Shown here: piece after piece, positions 1 through 9,462 of the stretch
Layout: the number at the start of each line of letters is the position of its first letter
How positions within the stretch are numbered: the stretch's first letter is position 1
Origin: Lachnoclostridium sp. An76
GTDB lineage: Bacteria > Bacillota > Clostridia > Lachnospirales > Lachnospiraceae
Length of the DNA stretch: 64,000 nt
Assembly: GCF_002161355.1 (NCBI RefSeq)
Contig: NZ_NFHL01000001.1
Coordinates: 558,001 to 622,000, forward strand
Reading direction: 5' to 3'
Program-made: the position numbers and the translations under genes
Notes under the pieces: generated by a model
What the model was told of the DNA's origin: nothing
Seen by the model: the letters and a program-made list of their open reading frames with translations, nothing else
Database searches by the model: none

Positions 1-1
1 C

Positions 2-541
2 ATTGGCAACATTTCAAGAGGGCGCACGGTTCGCCAGACAATACTCGGTGGTTACGCATTTGGCGTCGGGTCAACTGTGATAAGTTTCATAATCCTTGGT
101 AATTATTCACTGGGGAAACAGGTTTCCGGAGCTGTTGATTTTCTTGCTCAGTATCAAGAAAACGGAAATAACCTTTATGATGTGATCATTGCTATCATAC
201 GGACTCTGCCGGCTGCTCCAGTCGTATTAGTACTTTTGCTCATTACCATGATAGCTTTTTATGCAACCTCATTCGATTCAATAGCCTTGATCGGATCTTG
301 TTACAGTTACCATCGACTGGGAGAAAAGGAATCTCCTCATATGCTGATTCAGTTAATGTGGTGTATTCTATTGATCCTGCTTCCGATTGCGCTTGTATTC
401 TCAGAAAGCTCTATGAGCAACCTACAATCAGTGAGTATTATAGCGGCCTTCCCTATCGGAGCTATTATAGTTCTGATCACTGCCAGTTTTATCAAAGATG
501 CACGATCATTCCTAGCTGAAAAAAAAGAAAAAGATCTATAA
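2..541 (+). CDS. BCCT-family (betaine/carnitine/choline) transporter, C-terminal part
   Basis: The reading frame is open from base 2, so the gene starts before the window and only about 179 C-terminal residues are present. The first visible residues read IGNISRGRTVRQTILGGYAF, which matches the conserved 'isRGRTvRe' stretch of BCCT symporters. Further on, YATSFDSIALIGS corresponds to the 'TS.DSgs' segment of a late helix. At least three hydrophobic helices follow, then a short charged tail. The family imports quaternary ammonium compounds with Na+ or H+; the substrate cannot be told from this fragment. It is the only clear host gene on the plus strand and converges on the polysaccharide operon. 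Confidence 0.85.
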   Translation: MGNISRGRTVRQTILGGYAFGVGSTVISFIILGNYSLGKQVSGAVDFLAQYQENGNNLYDVIIAIIRTLPAAPVVLVLLLITMIAFYATSFDSIALIGSCYSYHRLGEKESPHMLIQLMWCILLILLPIALVFSESSMSNLQSVSIIAAFPIGAIIVLITASFIKDARSFLAEKKEKDL

Positions 542-544
542 AGT

Positions 545-570
545 AAGGCCGTCCTCTTTTGGGCGGCCTT
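545..570. terminator. bidirectional terminator between the BCCT gene and the polysaccharide operon
   Basis: A 10-bp stem (AAGGCCGTCC with GGGCGGCCTT, one G-U pair, 6-base loop) starts four bases after the BCCT stop. It lies 27 bases beyond the flippase stop on the other strand. Both sides are followed by A/T-rich sequence, so it can serve the two convergent transcripts. Confidence 0.8.
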
Positions 571-596
571 ATCTTATCTAAAAAATTTCTTTTCAC

Positions 597-2033
597 TTAC
601 ATTCTAAATTTTCTGAACACTACATCTAGCAATGGATCTTTTGTATAAATCATATAAAAACCATAAAGTCCTACACAAAGAACTATTTCAATTACTATAT
701 TCCATATATAACCCAAGCGTAATAAATTAACACCAATAGATATAGGAATAAAGCAAATCCCTATTATAAAATATCCGATAATTTCTTTAGTTATAAATAT
801 ACCTTTTAAATCCAAATTGTTTTTAGCATATCGCAAGGAAAGAAAAATAAAAACAAGAACAGCAATCATTGTCGTTATCAAGGCACTTAATGCCGAAAAA
901 TTTCCAACCAAAATCAGGGAAAAATTTAGAATACAATTTATTACTCCTCCCTGAAACAATAACACCGTCAATTTTTTTTCCATACTGTTTACATACATTA
1001 CCAAGTAAGTCATGATAGACTGATATCCAAAAACTATCCGCGAAAGAGCCGCGCATATTAAAACAGGATATGTATAAGTATAAACATCCTTAGAATACAG
1101 CCACATAATCTCTTTTGCCAGTACCATTACTCCAAAGGACATAGGTATTAAAATTGCCATATATGTCCGACAGGTACTTTTTAATGTATTAATATAGCTC
1201 TCTCTGTCATTTTCACCTATATATTTTGACAGTCTGGGGATGGCAACTGTAATCAGTGATAAAGGTATTGTCGATAGCATGCCTGCCAGGGTAGTGGGCA
1301 AAGTATATTCTGTCACAGCTATATCACTGACAAAAGCGCCTAAAAGTACCTTGTCTAGTTGTCCATATAATAATTCTACATTTGTAAAAATAAGGTTAAC
1401 GATAAGCGGCATAATGTGACACAATATTTTTACATTTGTAAAATCAAATTTATACTGCCTTTTTAAGTAAAAGAAACTTGCAAGATTATTTAACAAAACA
1501 GTCATGCTGACTACTACTGAGTATATGATAACATCAGTAGGTTTTCTTACAAAAGCAAAAATAGAAATCAGATAAAGGATTCTGATCAAAATAGTTTTAA
1601 TTGCTATAAATCGATAATTTTCTACCGCTTCATTCACAAATTCTATATAAAATACGTTCGAAACCATCTGGATAATCATCACAAGATATACGTACTGATC
1701 AATCCCATTCCCTCGTAAGATTATATATCCAATATAAAATATAGTAACAAGCAGATTAGAAAGTATTCCTATCACAAAAAGACTTGTAAAAATGCTGCCA
1801 AATCTTTTTTTATCATTTCTTACTTTACTGATTTCCCTGACACCATAATTATAAATTCCAAATGCTCCAACAATGAAAAACACCTGAAATTCAGCATATA
1901 CGCGATTATATACCCCATACAATTCAGGAGTAAGCAATCCCGCAACGTACGGTCCTACAAATAATGGAACTAATAAATTGAATACATTTAAGATAACTTT
2001 ATAAATGGCATTTTTAGCTAAAGATGATTTCAA
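597..2033 (-). CDS. Wzx-type polysaccharide flippase (MOP/MATE superfamily)
   Basis: A 478-aa protein with about 12-14 hydrophobic helices and short basic loops. It starts MKSSLAKNAIYKVILNVFNL and soon has FVGPYVAGLLTPELYGVYNR, a typical Wzx/RfbX opening in which the protein enters the membrane through 'N..y..l...' and 'LG.e.yG.y'. The family turns undecaprenyl-pyrophosphate-linked sugar units from the inner to the outer leaflet of the membrane. It is the last gene of the operon, 18 bases after a GT2 gene and just before a strong hairpin. Its presence implies Wzx/Wzy-type assembly rather than ABC export. The substrate is unknown. Confidence 0.9.
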   Translation of the reverse strand: MKSSLAKNAIYKVILNVFNLLVPLFVGPYVAGLLTPELYGVYNRVYAEFQVFFIVGAFGIYNYGVREISKVRNDKKRFGSIFTSLFVIGILSNLLVTIFYIGYIILRGNGIDQYVYLVMIIQMVSNVFYIEFVNEAVENYRFIAIKTILIRILYLISIFAFVRKPTDVIIYSVVVSMTVLLNNLASFFYLKRQYKFDFTNVKILCHIMPLIVNLIFTNVELLYGQLDKVLLGAFVSDIAVTEYTLPTTLAGMLSTIPLSLITVAIPRLSKYIGENDRESYINTLKSTCRTYMAILIPMSFGVMVLAKEIMWLYSKDVYTYTYPVLICAALSRIVFGYQSIMTYLVMYVNSMEKKLTVLLFQGGVINCILNFSLILVGNFSALSALITTMIAVLVFIFLSLRYAKNNLDLKGIFITKEIIGYFIIGICFIPISIGVNLLRLGYIWNIVIEIVLCVGLYGFYMIYTKDPLLDVVFRKFRM

Positions 2034-2051
2034 AACTTTTCTCCTTAATGG

Positions 2052-3002
2052 CTATCCTCTTGAGATTTTCTTTTTTATAAACAATAAGATTTTAGAGAGA
2101 TTATGGAGACCATATCCATTCAAAACTGCGATGATCCTCTGGTTCTTTTTGAACTCCTTAAATGCTTTGTCGCTCTGAAAATTAGGATAATATTTCAAAA
2201 CATAATTCCGCAATTCTCTTATAATTTTCTCCTTATCAGGATTTTTCTGTTCGGAAACACGGTTAATTGAAGTAATCAGTATATGCTCTATCATCATATA
2301 TTCAAGATCATAACCGTATTTGTCATCTAAGTTATGTTCATGCATATAATCTACTATATCAGTCATAACAGTAAGCATGTCAAGATTCTTCTTAGAATTA
2401 TTATTATTCATTGTTGAACCCTGGCGGTTTAAAGCATGATAAAAATGTTCTTCACAATATGCAATTTTCTCTGTCTGCATAAGGAGTTTTACTCCAAAAC
2501 ATAAGTCTTCATACCAGAGACCTTCCGGGAATCGGACCGAACCGATCATATCCTTCCGAAATATTTTATTGCAGACCGATCCACATTTACGTAATTTCCC
2601 CACATCCGACTGTCGATGATAAACGATATGGTCATCATAATGATCCATTGTATTACAGATTACAATATCCGCCTGTTCTGATAAGGCTTTATTGTACATG
2701 GTCTCAAACATCTCCGTATCAACCCAGTCATCACCATCAACAAAACCTATATACTGCCCTTTTGCATACTGCAATGCCAGATTCCTGGCACTTGCCTGTC
2801 CGCCATTTTCTTTTATCAAACCAATAACTCTCTTAGGATAATCTGCCGTAAACTCATCAATAATTTTTTGAGATCCATCAGGAGACCCATCATTTACGAC
2901 TATGACTTCCATATCCTCCAAAGTCTGATTTGCCAAAGATTCTAGACACTTTCTCAAATAAGGTTCTACATTGTAAACAGGCACTATTACACTTAATTTC
3001 AT
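2052..3002 (-). CDS. family 2 glycosyltransferase
   Basis: About 316 aa when started at the methionine of MKLSVIVPVYNVEPYLRKCL. The frame stays open ten residues further up, but starting at 3002 puts the ATG next to the stop of the preceding GT4 gene (3005) with a GAGG-type ribosome site, and gives the normal GT2 amino end. The GT-A fold signs are clear: VSVIVPVYN-type start, VNDGSPDGS, and a DGDDW metal-binding DXD-like motif. It should transfer a sugar from a nucleotide donor to the growing lipid-linked repeat unit on the cytoplasmic face. Donor and acceptor cannot be read from sequence. Operon partner of the GT4 and Wzx genes. Confidence 0.88.
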   Translation of the reverse strand: MKLSVIVPVYNVEPYLRKCLESLANQTLEDMEVIVVNDGSPDGSQKIIDEFTADYPKRVIGLIKENGGQASARNLALQYAKGQYIGFVDGDDWVDTEMFETMYNKALSEQADIVICNTMDHYDDHIVYHRQSDVGKLRKCGSVCNKIFRKDMIGSVRFPEGLWYEDLCFGVKLLMQTEKIAYCEEHFYHALNRQGSTMNNNNSKKNLDMLTVMTDIVDYMHEHNLDDKYGYDLEYMMIEHILITSINRVSEQKNPDKEKIIRELRNYVLKYYPNFQSDKAFKEFKKNQRIIAVLNGYGLHNLSKILLFIKKKISRG

Positions 3003-3004
3003 AC

Positions 3005-4138
3005 TCACTCTATCCTCAATATATCTAACCATTTTTTCATAACACTGTCTTCAGAAAATTCTCTGCTTCTTTGAACAGCGCTTTCCGACATCTTTTCCCT
3101 TAATTTATCATTCTGACATAAACTTCTCAGTTTATCAATAAACAGTTCTTCATTTCCATCAGGGATTAAGAAACCATTTTCACTGTTTTGAACAATCGCT
3201 GCCGGTCCCACTCGCACATCATAAGCCACTACTGGAAGACCGGCAGCCATAGCTTCAATTAAAACAAATGGAAACGCCTCGGAATAAGAAGTCATCGCAT
3301 AACATAATGACTGATGCATTTCTTCCATTACCTTTTCATGGCTTAATTCTCCTGTCATAATCACTTTTTCCTGCAAGCCATACTTATCAATCAAATGCTG
3401 TAAAGATTCCTTTTCCTGTCCATCTCCGATTATTTTTAACACCGTTCCGTCTTTAGCATCAAATCTTTTCCAGATTTTAATCAAACGTTCAAATCCTTTC
3501 ACTTCATGAAGGCGACCCACAGCAAGTACTTGCCTTTTACGCTGTAAATCCCCAATTTCATTCATATCAGCAAGAAAATTTGGAATAACAACACACTTGG
3601 TATGTGTATTATCCTTCATCATGACCTTAACCTCATCTTTTAATCTATCTGTCAGTAAAACAAAATAATCTATATTGGTATATTTTTTCCTAAAATCATT
3701 TATTAATCGTTTTTCAAATTTGTGATCATGATGAAGCTGGGCTATCTTCTCAACTCCTTTCCTTCCATATTTAGACAGTAATACAGAATGCTCGTTCCGG
3801 GTAGAAATAATAACACCTTTCTCTATCTGTTTTATTGCATCTGCCATTACTTTCTTTTTCAAATACAGAACCTTTACAGAATATATCCCTTCCCGAATTA
3901 TTAAAGGAATATTTCTCGTTTTAATAGCCCTGTAAAATTCTTCCCTGTTAGGGTGCATGGCACTAAGATAAGTGATCTTAACCTTTTCATCAATCGAATA
4001 TGCTGGTTGTCCGAGATTATATATACATAATATTTCTACATCGAACCCTCTTTTGACCAACGCATTAGCCAATAGAGTAATTGCCATTTCAACTCCGCCA
4101 TGCATTAAATGCAGACTGGTTATATAAACTTTACTCAT
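3005..4138 (-). CDS. family 4 glycosyltransferase (GT-B fold)
   Basis: A 377-aa protein with the two Rossmann halves of GT-B enzymes. The N-terminal half starts MSKVYITSLHLMHGGVEMAI, where the GGVE turn contacts the acceptor. The C-terminal half holds VLAVGRLHEVKGFERLI, followed by SYSEAFPFVLIEAMAAGLPV, the classic E-x7-E donor-binding region of GT4. It starts inside the end of the GT-C gene (8-bp overlap) and runs to the start of the GT2 gene, so translation is probably coupled. Expected role: a retaining transfer step during repeat-unit synthesis. Sugar specificity is not deducible. Confidence 0.9.
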   Translation of the reverse strand: MSKVYITSLHLMHGGVEMAITLLANALVKRGFDVEILCIYNLGQPAYSIDEKVKITYLSAMHPNREEFYRAIKTRNIPLIIREGIYSVKVLYLKKKVMADAIKQIEKGVIISTRNEHSVLLSKYGRKGVEKIAQLHHDHKFEKRLINDFRKKYTNIDYFVLLTDRLKDEVKVMMKDNTHTKCVVIPNFLADMNEIGDLQRKRQVLAVGRLHEVKGFERLIKIWKRFDAKDGTVLKIIGDGQEKESLQHLIDKYGLQEKVIMTGELSHEKVMEEMHQSLCYAMTSYSEAFPFVLIEAMAAGLPVVAYDVRVGPAAIVQNSENGFLIPDGNEELFIDKLRSLCQNDKLREKMSESAVQRSREFSEDSVMKKWLDILRIE

Positions 4139-5480
4139 CTAGCTTCCCTTTCACTCCACTCTTCTTTATAGATTTGTATACTCGTTCCGCAAATAACATA
4201 CTAAAATACAGAGATATACCCATCCCGATATATCGGAATGGCATCAGGGTCTCAGAATATCTGTTTAATGCAAAATAAACAGCATATAAAATAATATTCC
4301 CTGCATATGTCCCTGCCAGATAAAGAACTTCAGCTCTATCCTTTTTCAGCAGAAGGCTAAGCGGGATTAATAAAATACATAATATACAATTAATTTTTTT
4401 CAAAACCACTAATCCGCCGACATGTATATCAAATATTTCATTCCAATAAAACACCCCATTGATCATATCCAAAGGCTTACTTATCAAATAAGAATAAATC
4501 ATGCTCCCCGGATTACGTTCAAACCATTCCGCCATCCTATAACGCGCCTTGATACCATCCGCCTCAAGCGAAACATATTTTTCAAGATAATCCTCTTTAA
4601 TCTTTCCATCCGAATCGTAATATTGTTTATATTCTTCTTTTACAACATTTTCAACATTCGTTTTATAATCCAATTCCTCGTCCAGAGGATACCCCGTCCC
4701 CTGATAAGTTCCAAGTAAAAGAGGATTACCAGATCCCCAAGTCAAAGGAATAAAAGCATCATAATAAATATAGTTTCTAATACTCCAGGGAACAACAAAA
4801 CATAAAATTACCAAACCTAAAATAAGTCCTTGCTTTATTAATCTTACAAGCCCATACTTCACCGCTAACAGGTATGCCATTGCAAAAAGAGGATAAATAG
4901 CAATATTGGCCTTAAACATAAGTGCAAGCATATATGTTACAACGCATAACCAAAAATACTTATTCTCCTGTTTTTTTCCCATCATCAACGTTGCATAAAT
5001 CAGCATCGATAAAAAAAGCATAAAAGGAGTTTCCGTAAGAATAAGATTATCCATCCACACATAATTGATCAAAAAAAGAGGCAGAGCAGAAATAACTGCA
5101 AATATTTTGGGTGCAAAAATCAAAACAGATTTATAAATATAGAAAGCTGTTATTGCTCCCATCAACGCCCAGACAATTTTTAGCACAATCCAGAGCGCCT
5201 CGCCTTCCCCACAAAAAAGTGAGAAGAAACCGATCAGCACCGGCATCCCAGGCATAATCTGCGCTGATAATACACCGTGCATTGTTATGCGTCCCGTATT
5301 GGCAAATTCTATACCACTTTTTACATATGAAAGATCGTCACTGTTGATATTGTATGAGAATCCCAAAAAATATGCCGCACAGACTCTTTCCAAAAACAAC
5401 GCAATACAAACCAAAATAATCCACTTATACTCTCTTATAAGATCAATGCACTTATTGGCAGCCTTATTTCTTTGTTTCAT
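4131..5480 (-). CDS. GT-C membrane glycosyltransferase (GtrC/PMT-like)
   Basis: About 449 aa with roughly 10-11 membrane helices. The first external loop carries NINSDDLSYVKSG; an acidic pair in this loop is the hallmark of GT-C enzymes that use polyprenyl-phosphate sugars (ArnT, PMT, GtrII types). I prefer the ATG at 5480, behind GAGGAG, over an upstream TTG at 5516; it overlaps the DUF2304 gene by 17 bases. Its neighbours include GtrA-like and GtrB-like genes. The likely role is transfer, on the outer face, of a sugar from a lipid-phosphate carrier to the polysaccharide or another envelope acceptor. A Wzy polymerase role is a weaker alternative. Confidence 0.72.
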   Translation of the reverse strand: MKQRNKAANKCIDLIREYKWIILVCIALFLERVCAAYFLGFSYNINSDDLSYVKSGIEFANTGRITMHGVLSAQIMPGMPVLIGFFSLFCGEGEALWIVLKIVWALMGAITAFYIYKSVLIFAPKIFAVISALPLFLINYVWMDNLILTETPFMLFLSMLIYATLMMGKKQENKYFWLCVVTYMLALMFKANIAIYPLFAMAYLLAVKYGLVRLIKQGLILGLVILCFVVPWSIRNYIYYDAFIPLTWGSGNPLLLGTYQGTGYPLDEELDYKTNVENVVKEEYKQYYDSDGKIKEDYLEKYVSLEADGIKARYRMAEWFERNPGSMIYSYLISKPLDMINGVFYWNEIFDIHVGGLVVLKKINCILCILLIPLSLLLKKDRAEVLYLAGTYAGNIILYAVYFALNRYSETLMPFRYIGMGISLYFSMLFAERVYKSIKKSGVKGKLDE

Positions 5481-5829
5481 TACTATTTTTGCGCTCCTCT
5501 GACAAATATTTTTCAATTGAAGTCATTTGAATCAATCGCTTAATTTCTTCAGACTGTTTTGATACTATCATAGTAAGGTAAAACGTAATTATCAGCAATA
5601 CTATCAAGGCAATCATATATAAGAAATTCGAAGGGACCTCTACTCCCATTACCCCAGACAAGCCGATAACTACATCCGGTAAAAGTGCAAATAACATGAT
5701 TCCGGCTGAGATTAAAAGCCACACCAATGAATACTGTAAACGCAGCTTTTTCCTATTGATAACTTTAATAACCAGCACGACAAACAAAATAGCAACAACC
5801 AGCATTTCGATTCTTAAGACCAATGACAT
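5464..5829 (-). CDS. DUF2304 small membrane protein
   Basis: A 121-aa protein with three hydrophobic helices (about residues 8-25, 35-55 and 68-90) and a charged tail ending in EERKNSNETKK. The pattern, with RKKLRLQYSLVWLLISAGIM between the first two helices, matches the DUF2304 family. That family usually sits between GtrA/GtrB-like genes in surface-glycan clusters, as here. Function is unknown; a helper of lipid-linked sugar transfer is a guess from context. It lies 10 bases after the GtrB-like gene and overlaps the GT-C gene. Confidence 0.75.
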   Translation of the reverse strand: MSLVLRIEMLVVAILFVVLVIKVINRKKLRLQYSLVWLLISAGIMLFALLPDVVIGLSGVMGVEVPSNFLYMIALIVLLIITFYLTMIVSKQSEEIKRLIQMTSIEKYLSEERKNSNETKK

Positions 5830-5839
5830 CTCTCATCCC

Positions 5840-6577
5840 TCACTTTTTATTATTGCTTTTTTGAAAAGCTCTACATACAATTGCTAATGACACTTTTATC
5901 ATATAATAAACTGACTTCCAGGCCCGTATGGAAGATTTCCCCTCGGCTCTCTCAAACATGTTTACACCGACTTCCGAAATCCTGACTGAATTTTTGGCTA
6001 ACATCACAAGGGATTCTGGTTCTGGATAATCGACTGGATAATCGTTGGCAAACATTTCTAACACATGCCTATTAGCAGCTCTGTAGCCCGAAGTAACATC
6101 CTTGACTTTTATTCCAGCAAAAAGATTTAACAAAAAGGAGAGATACCTTATCCCAACCCTTCTCATAAAGGTAGATTGAAAATTATCATCCAACTTCCTG
6201 GGTTTAACAAATCTGGATCCGACAACAAAATCTGCCTTTCCCTCTATAATTGGAGCAATCAGCTTATCCAGAGAATTTATATCATGTTGCCCATCGCCGT
6301 CAAATTGTATTGCTATATCATAGTTCGCAATGCAGGCATAAATATATCCTGTCTGCACCGCTCCACCTATGCCAAGATTTTGAAACAAATTAATACACTT
6401 AATATTATTATCCCGGCAAATCTCTTCTGTGTTATCAAGAGATCCGTCATTAATCACAATATAATCTAATATATATCCACGATTCCTTTTTTCTGACCTT
6501 ATAGCCTCTACACTCTGCACCGTCCTTACAATATTACACTCCTCATTATAAGCAGGAATAATCAATAATATTTTCAT
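5840..6577 (-). CDS. polyprenyl-phosphate glycosyltransferase, GT2 (DPM1/GtrB-like)
   Basis: A 245-aa GT2 protein starting MKILLIIPAYNEECNIVRTV, with VINDGSLDNTEEI and AIQFDGDGQHD, the DXD-type metal site seen in dolichol-phosphate mannosyltransferase and GtrB proteins. The C-terminal part keeps 'VKDVTSGYRAANR', also typical. The family moves a sugar from a nucleotide donor to undecaprenyl phosphate on the inner face. It lacks the long membrane anchor of many GtrB proteins, and the adjacent GtrA and DUF2304 may supply it (inference). The start codon overlaps the GtrA stop by one base. Confidence 0.85.
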   Translation of the reverse strand: MKILLIIPAYNEECNIVRTVQSVEAIRSEKRNRGYILDYIVINDGSLDNTEEICRDNNIKCINLFQNLGIGGAVQTGYIYACIANYDIAIQFDGDGQHDINSLDKLIAPIIEGKADFVVGSRFVKPRKLDDNFQSTFMRRVGIRYLSFLLNLFAGIKVKDVTSGYRAANRHVLEMFANDYPVDYPEPESLVMLAKNSVRISEVGVNMFERAEGKSSIRAWKSVYYMIKVSLAIVCRAFQKSNNKK

Positions 6578-7035
6578 TATCCTTCGTTCCTTTTCCTAAA
6601 CACAATATACTTACTTGCAAAATAATTTAAAAGAACTGCCAGGAAAGATAACACCACTTTCCATATATAAACAGTACTGATCCCACACACATCGATTTTT
6701 TCGGCATCCAAATATTTGATTGCAAGCAACAGGCCTAACTGTTCGATTCCAAGTGAAAATATGCGGGCAGCAAAAAACTTAATCATTTCTTCTATTATAA
6801 TTTTCACACAAACCAACTGCTTTTGAAAAACAAACAGGCGATTTGTAATAAATGCAAACAGTGTTGCTGCTATAAATGCATACAAATTTACAAGAAGAGC
6901 TTTTTCTGTCCCGGAAATATTGACTCCTATTATAAACACTCCGTAATTCACAACTGTTGTCAACACGCCAAAAACCAGGTACATTATAATTTCCCGATTA
7001 AAAATTTTTTTCAGAAAGTACTGTATTCTGCCCAT
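6577..7035 (-). CDS. GtrA-family membrane protein
   Basis: A 152-aa protein with four helices. It begins MGRIQYFLKKIFNREIIMYL and continues FGVLTTVVNYGVF, the standard GtrA pattern. GtrA proteins are thought to flip polyprenyl-phosphate-linked sugars made by GtrB for use by a GtrC-type transferase. The gene overlaps the end of the Wzy-like gene by 38 bases and is immediately followed by the GtrB-like gene, so the three functions needed for lipid-phosphate-sugar transfer are close together. Confidence 0.85.
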   Translation of the reverse strand: MGRIQYFLKKIFNREIIMYLVFGVLTTVVNYGVFIIGVNISGTEKALLVNLYAFIAATLFAFITNRLFVFQKQLVCVKIIIEEMIKFFAARIFSLGIEQLGLLLAIKYLDAEKIDVCGISTVYIWKVVLSFLAVLLNYFASKYIVFRKRNEG

Positions 7036-8476
7036 TTTTTCCCACTTTCTTTACTTTATCCTTACTTTGTTTTTCTATCTTTCCGCACTGATAAAAAATC
7101 AAAGCAATTATGAGCGACATATATATCGAAGCATTCGGTCTTCTCAGAATTGCCCCTGAAAACTGTGCCAATCCCAACTGCAATACATAGGTAACAGCCA
7201 ATATAAAATTAAAAAAGAAAAATGATCCCTTAAAATTCTTTATCAATGTTTTAATAATCAGAATTAAGAAATATGCAAGGAAAATCACATACAACCCGAA
7301 TCCGATATATCCATAATAGTAATAAATCGCCGGATAGTCGTTCTCCAGATCATAATCTTCCATTTCAGTAAACTCTATTCCAAAGAACTTTGTAAGCATA
7401 TTACTGTCTTCCCATATCAATTTGGCATTAATTCTCTTCTGCAATCTTACATCGGCAAGCGTATATGAGTCCGGCCACCATCCATATTCTTCTAAAACTC
7501 TTTCCACTCCAAACTTTTCTACAAGGTCAGGATTAAGTTCATCCTTATAAGTATCGATAAGCATCTGCTTAGCTTCCGGATCCGCGAGGATCTCTTCAAG
7601 GGTAATCTCGTGTCCTTGACCGATTTTATTTTTTTTCTGATTTAACTTTTCGTTTTCTTCTTCTCTTTTTCCATTATCATAAGTATCCATCGCATATTTC
7701 GGCGTCAAAGGATAGACAACACCCGAAAATATCATAATGACAAGAGCCCCAATGATCATAGCGGGCTGAATCCTCTTTCTCTGCCTCTTTTTCATGAAGA
7801 AATCTACTACATAAAAAGCGAAAAAACCGCCAAATATGACAAAGATTGCTAAATATCCTGCAGTTGTACCATTAGACAGCAAAACTATCGGAACCGCAAA
7901 CATTGCCAAGATGATTCCCACCTTATTTTTCTTCTTTATAGCATAATAAATTACAAATGGAGCCATAGAGATAAGAATGATACTTTGTGAATTCGCATTT
8001 GCAAACCATCCCGTATATCCAATTTCATAATCCCTATAAGTATAGTCTCCTGTTTTTGTAATAAACGCCAGAATAATACTTATCACAATCACGATATAAT
8101 TAATAACAAAACCTTTTACAATCTGCTCTTTATATGTTTCTTTGTCAAAAAGAAAGCAAAACGAAATTGCCAATACTGGCATCTGTATTACTCTAAGCAA
8201 ATAGGAAACATCGGAAAAAAGATTAGCATATCCATTAATATAACATGAAGCGACATGTAAAAGACAATATAGTCCTATTACTCCCATTAAGATTCCAAAA
8301 CTTAATTTCCGTTTAAGAAGTAATACTGCCAAAGGTATGGCGAACATTATAAGAAGACGGATATATCCTGCCATACTTCCAAATAAATTGTCATATTGAA
8401 AATACGCAATAATATCCAATATAGGCTGAGCAACCACTAAAACAAGCAACCAGTTTTTTTTGATCATTTCTTTCAT
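6998..8476 (-). CDS. O-antigen ligase/polymerase-like membrane protein (candidate Wzy)
   Basis: A 492-aa protein with about 12 helices and a large loop at roughly residues 265-370 between two groups of helices. That topology is typical of WaaL/Wzy proteins. The N-terminal part (NWLLVLVVAQPILDIIAYFQ) resembles the O-antigen ligase-like family of Clostridia. In a cluster with Wzx and a priming transferase it is the best candidate for the repeat-unit polymerase, or for the ligase that attaches polymer to the wall. Sequence alone does not separate the two. It shares an ATGA overlap with the upstream GT2 gene. Confidence 0.72.
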   Translation of the reverse strand: MKEMIKKNWLLVLVVAQPILDIIAYFQYDNLFGSMAGYIRLLIMFAIPLAVLLLKRKLSFGILMGVIGLYCLLHVASCYINGYANLFSDVSYLLRVIQMPVLAISFCFLFDKETYKEQIVKGFVINYIVIVISIILAFITKTGDYTYRDYEIGYTGWFANANSQSIILISMAPFVIYYAIKKKNKVGIILAMFAVPIVLLSNGTTAGYLAIFVIFGGFFAFYVVDFFMKKRQRKRIQPAMIIGALVIMIFSGVVYPLTPKYAMDTYDNGKREEENEKLNQKKNKIGQGHEITLEEILADPEAKQMLIDTYKDELNPDLVEKFGVERVLEEYGWWPDSYTLADVRLQKRINAKLIWEDSNMLTKFFGIEFTEMEDYDLENDYPAIYYYYGYIGFGLYVIFLAYFLILIIKTLIKNFKGSFFFFNFILAVTYVLQLGLAQFSGAILRRPNASIYMSLIIALIFYQCGKIEKQSKDKVKKVGKNGQNTVLSEKNF

Positions 8477-9462
8477 GCTGCACCTCTACTGTTAAATATT
8501 TTTATGATCTTAACAATTGTTTTTGTAATCCAAATATGTTTTTTTATTATTCTCTTGACTAAACCATTATACTTATTAAAATACTTATTTTGACGCCACT
8601 TTGGAAAATTGTCTGCAAGATATTTAAAACCGCAAGAAATAAACTCTTCTCCCAATCCCGTTACCTCTTGATAAACTTGCTGCAGATTATATACTGTAAT
8701 TCTATTTATAATAAAGTATTCTAAATAGTCATACACTTTTTCGTAGCATTCATCCGGCATTTTTCGATATGCATCCTGAACGATATCCAAAATATCAAAA
8801 ATGTCAAATATATTCTTTTTTACCACTGTCGATTCACTCTTGGCATGGATAACGTAATATACAAGAGGTATATTGGTACATCCAATCTTAGCCCCTTTTG
8901 CCAATATTTGATGGACAAATGCAGTATCTTCATACTTCAAATTCAACGGGAATTCTATCTGATTGCTTCTTAAAAAATCCACATCGTATAGCTTATTCCA
9001 TGGGCTCGTATTAATGTAGAAAAGCAATTCCGATCTTTCATATACAGTAGCCTCTCCTACTGAGGGCATAGCAATCTTTTTCAAATTATTTCCGCGTACT
9101 TCAAAATAATCACACACAGCCATGTCCAGACCGTCTTCTTCTATTTTTGATACCAACAGTTCACAATATCTGGGAGCAACACTGTCATCGCTGTCAACAA
9201 AAGCAATATACTTTCCTCTGGCAAGTGATATACCACGATTTCTGACAGCACTTATCCCTGAATTTTGCTGGTGAAAAACTCTGATTTTCTCTGGATATTC
9301 GATTTGAAACTGATCTAATAGCACTCCGCTTTGATCTTTTGATCCATCATCAATAGCAATAATTTCTATATTTTGAAGTGTCTGATCAATCAAACTTTTA
9401 ATACATTTTTCCAAATACTTTTCTGTATTATATACCGGTACGATAATACTGACTAATATCAT
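8473..9462 (-). CDS. family 2 glycosyltransferase
   Basis: A 329-aa GT2 protein. It begins MILVSIIVPVYNTEKYLEKC and contains IAIDDGSKDQSG and a FVDSDDSVAP metal-binding motif near residue 95. The C-terminal third is helical and basic, suggesting contact with the membrane face. It overlaps the wecB stop by four bases (ATGA) and is itself followed by an ATGA overlap, so it is embedded in the operon. It should add one sugar of the repeat unit; the sugar is unknown. It is similar in layout to the 2052-3002 enzyme but clearly not a recent duplicate. Confidence 0.88.
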   Translation of the reverse strand: MILVSIIVPVYNTEKYLEKCIKSLIDQTLQNIEIIAIDDGSKDQSGVLLDQFQIEYPEKIRVFHQQNSGISAVRNRGISLARGKYIAFVDSDDSVAPRYCELLVSKIEEDGLDMAVCDYFEVRGNNLKKIAMPSVGEATVYERSELLFYINTSPWNKLYDVDFLRSNQIEFPLNLKYEDTAFVHQILAKGAKIGCTNIPLVYYVIHAKSESTVVKKNIFDIFDILDIVQDAYRKMPDECYEKVYDYLEYFIINRITVYNLQQVYQEVTGLGEEFISCGFKYLADNFPKWRQNKYFNKYNGLVKRIIKKHIWITKTIVKIIKIFNSRGAA

